A DNA stretch of 14,472 nucleotides, from the NCBI GenBank assembly GCA_029907055.1, contig JARYMO010000013.1, forward strand, positions 1-14,472, written 5' to 3'. Below the pieces are notes generated by a model. The model was not told the origin of the DNA, did not search any database, and saw only the letters and a program-made list of their open reading frames with translations. Below are positions 1-6,837 of this stretch, piece by piece. Every line of letters starts with the position of its first letter. Position 1 is the stretch's first letter. Made by a program: the position numbers and the translations under genes. Source of the DNA: Syntrophomonadaceae bacterium. GTDB lineage: Bacteria; Bacillota; Syntrophomonadia; Syntrophomonadales; Syntrophothermaceae.

Positions 1-1
1 C

Positions 2-1732
2 GCGGTGGCCTATGCCCACCAGCGGGGGGTCAAGGTCTACGTAACCGTCAACAACAGCTACTTCCAGGACGAACTGGAGGGGCTGGCAGAGTACCTGCAG
101 TTCCTGCAGGGCATCGCCGTGGACGCCCTCATCATCCAGGACCTGGCAGTGCTGCGCCTGGCCCGGGATGCGGGCATCGACCTGCCGCTGCATGCCAGCG
201 TGCAGATGGGCATTGCCAACCACCTGGCGGTGCAGGCGCTGGAGGAAGCCGGCGTGGCCCGGGTGATCCTGTCCAAGAACCTGTCGCTGGAAGAAATCGC
301 TGCCATCCGCTCCCGGACCGCGCTGGGACTGGAATACTTCGTGCACGGCGACCTCTGCGTGTCGCACGCCGGTCAATGCGTAATGAGTGCCCTGGTGTGC
401 GGGGAATCGGGCAACCGTGGCCGCTGCCGCAAGCCCTGCCGCTGGCCGTTTCTGCTGCAGGGAGAAGGGCTGCCGGAGGGAGCAGGCGCCAGCCTGCGCT
501 ACTGGCTGGCCCACAAGGACCTGTCCCTGTGGGCGTACCTGGCGCAACTGGCGGCGGCAGGTGTCACTTCGTTCAAGATCGAGGGCCGCATGCGCGATGC
601 CGAGTTCCTGGCCTTCCTGGTGGGGGCATACCGGCAGGCCCTGGATGCCCTCTGCGAAGGGCGCCAGCCGGAAGCGCAGGTGGAAAACGCCCTGCGGCAG
701 CGCAGGGTGCGGGACTTCACCACCGGCAGCCTCTTTGGCCCGCCGGGCCCGGATTCCGTGGGGCTGGGCGGAGAACGCGAACCGCACTTTCCGACCCGCG
801 CCGTACCGGTTCCCGGCCCCAGCGGCCCGGCTGTGCCATCGCCGCAGCCGCATGGAAAGGCGCCGCGGCTGGCGGTAGGCTGTGGCAGCCTGGAGCATGT
901 CGAGGCCGTGCTGGCCCGCGGGGTGGGCCGGGTCATCGTGGGGGGCGAGAGTTTCCGCCAGTACCGGGGCTGGAGCGAGGAGGAGCTGCGTGAGGCGTGC
1001 CGGATGGGCCGGGCCAGCGGGGCGGAGGTGCTGGTGGAAGGGCCCCGTTGCCTGGCCGAGCGGTTCGTCGGCGGCGTGGGCGCCCAGGTGGAACTCGCCC
1101 GGGAGGCGGGGGCCCAGGGATTCGTGGCCCACGACCTGGGGACCCTGCGAGCAGTGGTGGCCGGCGGGATGCGCGCCTGTGCCGGGTACGGCCTCAACGT
1201 GACCAACGCGGCGGCGGCGGCAGTGCTCCGCCAACTGGGGGCCGAACTGGTCACCGGGGCCCTGGAACTCAGGGGCCGCCAGTGGGAGCTGCTGGCAGCC
1301 GGAGCAGACGTGGCCCTGGAGGCCGTGGTGCACGGCCCCCTGACCGGCATGATCAGTGATTACTGCCCGGTGCGGGCCGCCCTGGCAGGGGAGGAGCAGG
1401 CCTGCGCCGCGGCCTGCGCGCGCGGCGCGTGGCTCACCGACGAGCTGGGCCAACGCTACGAGGTCCTGACCGACCAGTGGTGTCGCGCCCACGTGCTGGC
1501 ACCCCGGCACCTGTGCCTGCTGGGACACCTGGACCGCCTGCGGCAGGCGAAGGTGAGCGTCCTGCGCATCGAGGGGCACCTCTACGGCACCGAGGAGCTG
1601 GTGCGCATCGTGGACCTGTACCTGTCTGCCCTCGACCAGGAGCCGGCCGGGTGCGCCGACGCGGTCGGCTGTGCTGCCCTGCAGCAGTGCACCGGGTGTC
1701 AACTGACCGACTACCCGTTCACTGCCGCCTAG
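2..1732 (+). CDS. U32 family protein (probable RNA hydroxylase, 'peptidase U32'), 5' partial
   Basis: The frame is open from the window edge; the GTG at 5 is probably not the start, because U32 proteins carry about 60-70 more N-terminal residues before the AHxRGVKVYVTVN segment seen here. Numbering from that GTG, the U32 signature lies at about residues 110-128 (EYFVHGDLCVSHAGQC), with C118, C125, C141 and C145 as candidate Fe-S ligands, followed by a KIEGRM segment at 191-196. Residues 288-545 look like a second, degenerate U32 unit, with VVHGPLTGMISDYC, C467/C471 and RIEGHLYG matching the first unit. The tail has four more cysteines (550, 556, 562, 565). Although named peptidases, characterised U32 members such as RlhA, TrhP and UbiU/V are prephenate-dependent or Fe-S hydroxylases acting on rRNA, tRNA or ubiquinone precursors. 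The length suggests an RlhA-like rather than a TrhP-like member, but the substrate cannot be assigned. It sits 44 bases before divIVA. Confidence 0.88.
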   Translation, partial: AVAYAHQRGVKVYVTVNNSYFQDELEGLAEYLQFLQGIAVDALIIQDLAVLRLARDAGIDLPLHASVQMGIANHLAVQALEEAGVARVILSKNLSLEEIAAIRSRTALGLEYFVHGDLCVSHAGQCVMSALVCGESGNRGRCRKPCRWPFLLQGEGLPEGAGASLRYWLAHKDLSLWAYLAQLAAAGVTSFKIEGRMRDAEFLAFLVGAYRQALDALCEGRQPEAQVENALRQRRVRDFTTGSLFGPPGPDSVGLGGEREPHFPTRAVPVPGPSGPAVPSPQPHGKAPRLAVGCGSLEHVEAVLARGVGRVIVGGESFRQYRGWSEEELREACRMGRASGAEVLVEGPRCLAERFVGGVGAQVELAREAGAQGFVAHDLGTLRAVVAGGMRACAGYGLNVTNAAAAAVLRQLGAELVTGALELRGRQWELLAAGADVALEAVVHGPLTGMISDYCPVRAALAGEEQACAAACARGAWLTDELGQRYEVLTDQWCRAHVLAPRHLCLLGHLDRLRQAKVSVLRIEGHLYGTEELVRIVDLYLSALDQEPAGCADAVGCAALQQCTGCQLTDYPFTAA

Positions 1733-1776
1733 GTCGCCTGCGACGGCGCCAGAAATCGGGAAGGAGGTGGTGTCGC

Positions 1777-2268
1777 GTGCTGACCCCGGTGGAGATCCGC
1801 AATCGCAAGTTCAAGAAGGGGTGGCGCGGGTACCACGAACAGGACGTCAATGGCTTCATGAACGACGTCTGCGAGCACTACGAGCGCCTGTACCGCGAAA
1901 ACATCGAGTTGCGGGAGAGCATCCAGCGGCTGGAGTTCGAGCTGGCCCGCTACCGCAAGCTCGAGGACACCCTCAACCAGAGCCTGGTGGTGGCCCAGCA
2001 GGCGGCCGACGAGCTCAGGGCCACGGCGCGGCGGCAGTCGGAGGCCATGATCCAGGAGGCCCAGCGCCGGGTAGGGGAGCTGTTGAGCTCCTACCAGGAG
2101 CTGCTGGCCCGCCTGCACTCGCTGCGCACCGAGCTCAGGGCCTTCGCGCTGGCGCAGGTGGACCTGCTGGACCGCAACGAGAAGCGCATCGAGGAAGTGG
2201 CGCAGTTCTTCCAGGACCCCCAGGCAGTGGCCGCGTTGCGCGCGCTGGCGTCAGCCGGGGGTGAGTGA
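1777..2268 (+). CDS. divIVA: DivIVA family cell-division/polarity protein
   Basis: This 163-residue protein begins MLTPVEIRNRKFKKGWRGY, the DivIVA N-terminal membrane-binding module, followed by HEQDVNGFMNDVCEHYERLY and a long coiled coil rich in E, R, L and Q (about residues 28-140). DivIVA proteins bind negatively curved membrane at septa and poles and recruit division or envelope factors. In B. subtilis DivIVA the membrane-inserting pair is F17-R18; the aligned pair here is W16-R17, a conservative change. The GTG start at 1777 was chosen because it gives the family N-terminus and follows a strong Shine-Dalgarno AAGGAGG at 1761-1767. The open frame extends upstream to 1429, but that part overlaps the U32 gene and has no family resemblance. 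The placement upstream of ileS matches the B. subtilis divIVA-ileS order, here separated by two genes. The final 20 residues are poorly conserved. Confidence 0.92.
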   Translation: MLTPVEIRNRKFKKGWRGYHEQDVNGFMNDVCEHYERLYRENIELRESIQRLEFELARYRKLEDTLNQSLVVAQQAADELRATARRQSEAMIQEAQRRVGELLSSYQELLARLHSLRTELRAFALAQVDLLDRNEKRIEEVAQFFQDPQAVAALRALASAGGE

Positions 2269-2271
2269 GCG

Positions 2272-2559
2272 GTGATCGAGGAGGTAGCCGGGGGCATCCG
2301 CCTGCGGGTGCAGGTAGTGCCGCGGGCCTCGAGAAACGAGATCGTGGGCATGGTGGGGGAGGCCCTCAAGGTCCGCCTCACCGCTCCCCCGGTGGAGGGG
2401 GAGGCCAATCGCGCGCTGGTGGCCCTACTGGCCAGGACTGCGGGGGTGGCGGCCAGGGACGTGATGGTGGTGGCGGGAGCCGGCTCCCGGCGCAAGGTCA
2501 TCGAGGTGCGGGGGGTGAGTGCCGATGAGTTCCGGCGGCGCACCGGGCTGCGGGAGTGA
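2272..2559 (+). CDS. YggU/DUF167 family protein
   Basis: This small 95-residue protein has the hallmarks of the YggU (DUF167, UPF0235) family: VVPRASRNEI at 15-24, the diagnostic KVRLTAPPVEGEAN at 33-46, and GSRRKVIEVRG at 71-81. The family has known alpha/beta structures but no firmly established function, so none is proposed. It begins with GTG at 2272, three bases after the divIVA stop, preceded only by a weak G-rich ribosome site (GGGGGTGAG), so translation is probably coupled to divIVA. Its last 35 bases overlap the start of nth. In many bacteria the gene lies among division or membrane-protein genes (sepF/yggT and divIVA region), which fits the context here. Confidence 0.88.
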   Translation: MIEEVAGGIRLRVQVVPRASRNEIVGMVGEALKVRLTAPPVEGEANRALVALLARTAGVAARDVMVVAGAGSRRKVIEVRGVSADEFRRRTGLRE

Positions 2560-3199
2560 AGCTGCACAGGCACCGGACGACGTGGTGCGGGTGCTGCGCC
2601 GCCTGCAGGAACGGTACCCGGAGGCCGGCACCCGCCTGCACTTCGAGGACCGCTTCCAACTGCTGGTGGCGGTGGTGCTGTCTGCCCAGTCCACCGACGT
2701 GCAGGTCAACCGGGTGACCAGGCGCCTGTTTTCCCTCTACCGCCGGCCCCAGGATTTCGCGGCGCTGGAGCCGGCCCAGCTGGAGCCGCTGGTGAAGGGG
2801 TGTGGACTGTACCGGGCCAAGGCCCGGGCCATCGTGGGGTTGTCGAGGGCCTTGCTGGAACGGCACGGCGGGCAGGTCCCCGACAGCTTCGAGGAGCTCC
2901 TGCGCCTGCCCGGCGTGGGCCGCAAGACGGCCAACGTGATGTTGAGCGTGGGGTTCGACCGCCCGGGCCTGGGGGTGGACACGCACGTGCTGCGGGTGAG
3001 CCGGCGGTTGGGCTGGCATCGCTGCCAGGGCGCGAATGCCGCGGAAATGGCCCTCAAGGCGCTGGTCCCCCGGGAGTGGTGGTCACGCGCCCACCACCTG
3101 CTCATTGCTCACGGCCGGGCCGTCTGCCTGGCCCGCAGGCCCCGCTGCCAGGGCTGTCCGGTGCGCAGCGATTGCCCGTCCGCGACGGAACAGGGGTGA
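2525..3199 (+). CDS. nth: Endonuclease III (DNA N-glycosylase/AP lyase)
   Basis: The product (224 residues) removes oxidised pyrimidines from DNA and cleaves the resulting abasic site in base excision repair. The helix-hairpin-helix LPGVGRKTANV is at about 128-138, with the catalytic lysine at K134. The catalytic aspartate is D152 in GVDTHVLRV. The C-terminal [4Fe-4S] loop has perfect spacing C-x6-C-x2-C-x5-C at C201, C208, C211 and C217. The segment LSAQSTDVQVN near residue 52 is also typical. ATG at 2525 is preferred over GTG at 2519 because it is 6 bases from the G-rich site at 2511-2518. The gene overlaps the 3' end of the yggU-type gene by 35 bases in another frame. It ends just upstream of the promoter for the ileS leader. 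Length and motifs are complete, so it should be active. Confidence 0.96.
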   Translation: MSSGGAPGCGSEAAQAPDDVVRVLRRLQERYPEAGTRLHFEDRFQLLVAVVLSAQSTDVQVNRVTRRLFSLYRRPQDFAALEPAQLEPLVKGCGLYRAKARAIVGLSRALLERHGGQVPDSFEELLRLPGVGRKTANVMLSVGFDRPGLGVDTHVLRVSRRLGWHRCQGANAAEMALKALVPREWWSRAHHLLIAHGRAVCLARRPRCQGCPVRSDCPSATEQG

Positions 3200-3220
3200 A
3201 GCGGGCGAGGCGGCGTGAGG

Positions 3221-3249
3221 TTGTACCCTGGGGCCGCTTCTGCTACAAT
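3221..3249 (+). promoter_or_regulatory. Promoter for the ileS T-box transcript
   Basis: A sigma-A-like promoter is visible with -35 TTGTAC (3221-3226), a 17-base spacer and -10 TACAAT (3244-3249, one mismatch to TATAAT). Transcription would start near 3256, exactly at the base of T-box stem I, which supports the call. It lies 21 bases after the nth stop. The -35 matches consensus only in its TTG, so strength is uncertain. Confidence 0.7.
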
Positions 3250-3253
3250 CATA

Positions 3254-3555
3254 GGTGATTTTCCCAACAGGCAGAGGCCATGACGGGGAGAGTAGCCGGG
3301 TCGACGCTGGCAGCGAGTCCGGGCGGGTGGAAGCCGGGCAGCAGGGACCCGCCGCGAAGATCACCCCTGAGCCTTCATCCGAAGCAGCGCGCGGGACCCT
3401 GGGGGACAGGGGCCCGGCAGGGCGTCTGTGGGTAGGACCGAACGGTGTGCGCCCCGTTATCGGCGCTGGAGTGGATGCCGCCAGCGGCGGGTCTACAAGG
3501 GTGGTACCGCGGAAGCAGCCTTTCGTCCCTTGGGTGGAGGAAGGCTTTTCTTTTT
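3254..3555 (+). promoter_or_regulatory. T-box leader, isoleucine-specific
   Basis: This untranslated leader of ileS senses uncharged tRNA-Ile. The conserved T-box AAGGGTGGTACCGCGG is at 3497-3512. Stem I runs from GGTGAT (3254-3259) to about 3366 and includes the GACGGGGAGAGTAG motif (3282-3295). The likely specifier codon is ATC (3360-3362) in the context GAAGATCACC, an Ile codon, matching the downstream gene. A small stem III is formed by CGCTGG (3464-3469) and CCAGCG (3481-3486). The antiterminator can close through AAGGG (3497-3501) and CCCTT (3527-3531), mutually exclusive with the terminator at 3517-3555. In the known mechanism, uncharged tRNA pairs with the specifier and, through its NCCA end, with the T-box bulge, which stabilises the antiterminator. 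The fold was done by eye, so stem I boundaries and specifier register are less certain than the T-box and terminator. Confidence 0.93.
3517..3555 (+). terminator. T-box regulated intrinsic terminator
   Basis: The arms AGCCTT (3517-3522) and AAGGCT (3541-3546) are followed by TTTCTTTTT. The 5' arm and the loop CCCTT are shared with the antiterminator, so the terminator should form only when the tRNA-Ile pool is charged. Confidence 0.9.
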
Positions 3556-3565
3556 CGACAACCTG

Positions 3566-3581
3566 GCGCCCCCCGGGGCGC
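3566..3581 (+). other. Short GC hairpin between the T-box terminator and the ileS ribosome site
   Basis: GCGCCC (3566-3571) and GGGCGC (3576-3581) form a 6-bp stem with a 4-base loop, ending 5 bases before the AGAGG ribosome site at 3586-3590. It has no T tract, so it is not a terminator. It may influence ribosome access or mRNA stability; that role is inferred. Confidence 0.4.
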
Positions 3582-3596
3582 GGAAAGAGGTGTTTG

Positions 3597-6380
3597 ATGG
3601 TGGCCAAGGGAACGTACGACCACACGCTCAATCTGCCGCGCACCGACTTCCCCATGCGGGCCAATCTCCCCGCGCGGGAACCGGAAATCCTGGAGTTCTG
3701 GAGAGAGCTGGACATCTACCGGCGGGTGGCCGACAAGAACCGGGGACGGGAGAAGTTCGTGCTGCACGACGGCCCTCCCTACGCCAACGGGCACATTCAC
3801 CTGGGGCACACCCTCAACAAGGTGCTGAAGGACATCATCGTCCGCTACCATTCCATGACGGGGTTTGACGCTCCCTACGTGCCGGGGTGGGACACCCACG
3901 GGCTGCCCATCGAGCAACAGGCCATCAAGGAGATGGGCCTGGACCGGCACCGGACCGACGTGCTCGAGTTCCGCCGCCACTGCAAGGAGTACGCCCTGCG
4001 CTACGTGGACATCCAGCGCGAGGAGTTCAAGCGGCTGGGCGTGCGCGGAGACTGGGAGAACCCGTACCTCACCCTGGACCCGGGGTTCGAAGCGGTGCAG
4101 ATCGGCGTGTTCGGGGAAATGGCCCGCAAGGGGTACATCTACAAGGGCCTGAAGCCGGTGTACTGGTGCGCGGACTGCGAGACCGCGCTGGCCGAGGCGG
4201 AGATCGAGTACGGCGACAAGACCAGCCCCTCCATCTACGTGAAGTTCCCCCTCCGCGACAGCCGGGGACTCTTCCCCGAGGAGGGCGTTGCGGTGGTCAT
4301 CTGGACCACCACTCCCTGGACCCTGCCGGCCAACACCGGCATCTCGGTGCACCCGGACTTCGAGTACGTGCTGGTGGAGACAGGGGGGGAGCGCTTCGTG
4401 GTGGCCAAGGGGCTGCTGGAACGGGTAGCCGCGGAGGTAGGGTGGAAAGACTACCAGGTCCTGCAGACCTTCCCCGGCTCGGCGCTGGAACGGGCCGTGT
4501 GCCGGCATCCCTTCGTGGAGCGTGATTCCCTGCTGGTGTGTGGCGAGCACGTGACCCTGGAGCAGGGGACGGGCTGTGTGCACACCGCCCCCGGCCACGG
4601 CGAGGAAGACTTCGCGGTGGGCCGCCGGTATGACCTGCCGGTCATTTCCCCGCTCGACGACCGCGGGGTGTTCACGGCCGAGGGGGGCCGCTTCGCGGGC
4701 ATGTTCTGCTATGACGCCAACCCGGCCATCATCGCCCACCTGCAGGAGCTCGGCATGCTGCTGCACTCCTCCTCCCTGGTACACCAGTACCCTCACTGCT
4801 GGCGGTGCAAGAACCCCATCGTGTACCGGGCCACCGAGCAGTGGTTCGCATCCATCGACGGCTTCCGGGAAGCCGCCCTGGCGGCCATCGACACCGTGCG
4901 CTGGATCCCCGCCTGGGGAAGGGACCGGATTTACAACATGGTGCGCGACCGTGGCGACTGGTGCATTTCCCGCCAGCGCACCTGGGGCGTTCCCATCCCC
5001 ATTTTCTACTGCCTCTCCTGCGGCGAGTACGTCATCGACGAGACCACCATCGCTCACCTGCAGGGCCTGTTTGCCGAGGAAGGCTCGGACGTATGGTTCG
5101 CGCGCGAGGCGGCCGAGCTGCTGCCGGCGGGCTACCGCTGCCCGCACTGCGGGGGGGAAGGGTTCCGCAAGGAAACGGACATCATGGACGTGTGGTTCGA
5201 CTCCGGCTCCAGCCACAAGGCGGTGCTGGAAACGCGCCCCGACCTGCGCTGGCCGGCCGACATGTACCTGGAGGGGAGTGACCAGCACCGTGGCTGGTTC
5301 AATTCCTCGCTGTCCACCGCGGTGGCGGTGACCGGCCAGGCGCCTTACCGCATCGTGCTGACCCACGGGTTCCTGGTGGACGAGCAGGGGCGCAAGATGT
5401 CGAAGTCGCTGGGCAACGTGGTGGACCCGCTGGCCATCATCGAGCAGATGGGAGCGGACATCCTGCGCCTGTGGGTTTCCTCGGCCGACTACCGCACTGA
5501 CGTGGCGGCCTCTGACAACATCATGAAGCAGGCGGCCGAGGCCTACCGCAAGATTCGGAACACCTGCCGCTTCGTGCTGGGCAACCTGGCTGATTTCGAC
5601 CCGGCCCGCGACCGGGTGGCGTTTGCCGAGCTGCCCGAACTGGACCGCTGGGCCCTCCTCCGGCTGCACCGCCTCATCGAGCGGGTCAGCCGCGCCTTCA
5701 ACGAGTACGAGTTCCACGTGGTCTACCATTCCATCCACAACTTCTGCGCGGTCGACATGAGCGCGGTGTACTTCGACATCATCAAGGACCGGTTGTACAC
5801 CTCGGCGGCGGCGGATCCCCGGCGCCGGGCCGCGCAGACCGTCCTGTACGAGGTCATCCACGCCCTGGTGCGCATGCTGGCCCCCATCCTCGCCTTCACC
5901 AGCGAGGAAGTGTGGCAACACCTGCGCCGGGAGGGCGAGGTCCCCAGCGTCCAGCTGACCGACTGGCCGGTAGCCAGCGAGGAATGCCTGGACACCTCCC
6001 TGGAGACGCGCTGGGAGCAGGTGCTGCGGGCCCGCGAGGTGGTGGCCAAGGCACTGGAACTGGCGCGCCAGCAGAAGCGGGTAGGGCACTCGCTGGGGGC
6101 GGCAGTGACGCTGTACGGCGACGAGAAGTGGCGCGCGCTGCTGGAGAGCCTCCAGGACCGGGAGCAGGTGTTCATCGTTTCCCGGGTGGAGGTCGCGGCA
6201 CTGGAGGAGGCGCCAGGAGAGGCCGTGGGGCTGGAAGCCAGCCCCGGGCTGCGGGTGGCGGTGCACCCCGCGCCCGGCGAGAAATGCGAGCGCTGCTGGG
6301 TGGTCAGTCCCACCGTGGGGCAGGAGGCGGGGCACCCCACCCTCTGCCAGCGCTGCGTGGAGGTGGTTGCCGGTGGCTAG
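3597..6380 (+). CDS. ileS: Isoleucyl-tRNA synthetase
   Basis: This 927-residue class I enzyme charges tRNA-Ile with isoleucine. The HIGH signature is HLGH at 68-71 (in PPYANGHIHLGHTLNK), and the KMSKS loop is at 600-604 (GRKMSKSLGNV). The CP1 editing domain, which removes misactivated valine, is marked by TTTPWTLPANTGISVHP and GTGCVHTAPGHGEEDF. The C-terminal zinc-binding site has C897, C900, C917 and C920 (CERCW and CQRC). The length and zinc finger fit the common bacterial IleRS class. ATG at 3597 gives the typical N-terminus (LNLPRTDFPMRANLP) and follows AGAGG at 3586-3590. The frame is open back to 3255, but that part is the T-box leader. Expression is controlled by the T-box upstream. 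The next gene overlaps the 3' end by 8 bases. Confidence 0.98.
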   Translation: MVAKGTYDHTLNLPRTDFPMRANLPAREPEILEFWRELDIYRRVADKNRGREKFVLHDGPPYANGHIHLGHTLNKVLKDIIVRYHSMTGFDAPYVPGWDTHGLPIEQQAIKEMGLDRHRTDVLEFRRHCKEYALRYVDIQREEFKRLGVRGDWENPYLTLDPGFEAVQIGVFGEMARKGYIYKGLKPVYWCADCETALAEAEIEYGDKTSPSIYVKFPLRDSRGLFPEEGVAVVIWTTTPWTLPANTGISVHPDFEYVLVETGGERFVVAKGLLERVAAEVGWKDYQVLQTFPGSALERAVCRHPFVERDSLLVCGEHVTLEQGTGCVHTAPGHGEEDFAVGRRYDLPVISPLDDRGVFTAEGGRFAGMFCYDANPAIIAHLQELGMLLHSSSLVHQYPHCWRCKNPIVYRATEQWFASIDGFREAALAAIDTVRWIPAWGRDRIYNMVRDRGDWCISRQRTWGVPIPIFYCLSCGEYVIDETTIAHLQGLFAEEGSDVWFAREAAELLPAGYRCPHCGGEGFRKETDIMDVWFDSGSSHKAVLETRPDLRWPADMYLEGSDQHRGWFNSSLSTAVAVTGQAPYRIVLTHGFLVDEQGRKMSKSLGNVVDPLAIIEQMGADILRLWVSSADYRTDVAASDNIMKQAAEAYRKIRNTCRFVLGNLADFDPARDRVAFAELPELDRWALLRLHRLIERVSRAFNEYEFHVVYHSIHNFCAVDMSAVYFDIIKDRLYTSAAADPRRRAAQTVLYEVIHALVRMLAPILAFTSEEVWQHLRREGEVPSVQLTDWPVASEECLDTSLETRWEQVLRAREVVAKALELARQQKRVGHSLGAAVTLYGDEKWRALLESLQDREQVFIVSRVEVAALEEAPGEAVGLEASPGLRVAVHPAPGEKCERCWVVSPTVGQEAGHPTLCQRCVEVVAGG

Positions 6381-6684
6381 GCGCAAGGCGAGCGGGGCGG
6401 CGCCCGAGGAGGGTCATCGCCTCATCATCACCGCGGTAGGACATGACCGGGTGGGCATCATTGCCGGCATTGCCAACGTGCTGGCGGAGGCCAACGCCAA
6501 CATCCTGGACATCAGCCAGACCATCCTGCAGGGATTCTTCACCATGGTGATGGTGGTGGATGTCGCCCACTGCACTCTGCCCCTCGACCAGTTGCGGGAG
6601 CGGCTGGTGAGCAAGGGCGCGGAACTGGGGCTGGTGGTCAACATCCAGCACGAGGACGTCTTCAAGTTCATGCACCGCATCTGA
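6373..6684 (+). CDS. ACT domain protein, UPF0237 family
   Basis: This 103-residue protein is essentially a single ACT domain (about residues 16-90), with the core GHDRVGIIAGIANVLAEANA at 23-42 followed by NILDISQTILQGFF. ACT domains bind small ligands, often amino acids, and usually form dimers; UPF0237 members resemble the N-terminal part of GcvR-type regulators, but no ligand is established here. GTG at 6373 is preferred to TTG at 6367 because GGAGGTGG at 6359-6366 lies 6 bases upstream. The gene overlaps the ileS stop by 8 bases, so it is probably co-transcribed and translationally coupled with ileS. The next gene is a UPF0210 protein, a pairing also seen in streptococci (SP_0238/SP_0239), which suggests a shared function. 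Confidence 0.9.
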   Translation: MARRKASGAAPEEGHRLIITAVGHDRVGIIAGIANVLAEANANILDISQTILQGFFTMVMVVDVAHCTLPLDQLRERLVSKGAELGLVVNIQHEDVFKFMHRI

Positions 6685-6693
6685 ACCCTGGGA

Positions 6694-6713
6694 CCCGGCG
6701 GGGATGAGCCGGG
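6694..6713 (+). other. Hairpin after the ACT gene
   Basis: CCCGGC (6694-6699) and GCCGGG (6708-6713) form a 6-bp stem with an 8-base loop; an alternative outer pairing of GACCCG (6692-6697) with CGGGTC (6718-6723) is also possible. There is no T tract, so termination by the intrinsic mechanism is doubtful. It lies between the ACT stop and the next promoter. Confidence 0.35.
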
Positions 6714-6730
6714 GCAGCGGGTCTGGTATC

Positions 6731-6739
6731 TGGTATAAT
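6731..6739 (+). promoter_or_regulatory. Extended -10 promoter upstream of the UPF0210 gene
   Basis: A perfect TATAAT (6734-6739) is preceded by TGG, giving the extended -10 form TGNTATAAT. No recognisable -35 is seen at the expected position (GGGGCA at 6711-6716), as is common for extended -10 promoters. Transcription would start near 6746, leaving a leader of about 90 bases before the GTG at 6838. In a GC-rich sequence a perfect box is unlikely by chance, but activity is inferred. Confidence 0.65.
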
Positions 6740-6784
6740 GAAAGCGACGCAGGCCGCGGGGAAGGCGGCGGCGGGATGGTCACG

Positions 6785-6809
6785 GGGGGCTGCAGGCAGG
6801 CCCCCTTTT
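6785..6809 (+). terminator. Terminator-like hairpin in the UPF0210 leader
   Basis: GGGGGC (6785-6790) pairs with GCCCCC (6800-6805) across a 9-base loop and is followed by only four T residues. It lies downstream of the 6731-6739 promoter and 28 bases before the gene start, so it could be a leader attenuator or the end of read-through from ileS and the ACT gene. I could not find a clear competing antiterminator. The short T tract makes it a weak candidate. Confidence 0.4.
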
Positions 6810-6837
6810 GACGGCAGCGACGAGGAGGAGACGACAG

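Noticed and set aside
2..1732. Secreted collagenase-type protease label for the U32 gene
   Set aside because: There is no signal peptide or protease motif in view, and characterised U32 proteins are largely Fe-S hydroxylases. The protease name is historical.
1429..1776. Upstream extension of divIVA
   Set aside because: It overlaps the U32 coding region in another frame, and the DivIVA module begins at 1777 after a strong ribosome site.
3255..3596. In-frame N-terminal extension of ileS by 114 codons
   Set aside because: This segment is the T-box leader, with promoter, T-box and terminator. The extension is not IleRS-like, and the family N-terminus begins at 3597.
3375..6386. Antisense open frame of 1003 codons opposite ileS
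   Set aside because: It mirrors a well-supported ileS. Long antisense frames are expected in GC-rich DNA because stop codons are rare there. The translation is low-complexity, rich in H, Q, V, L and G, with no recognisable domain.
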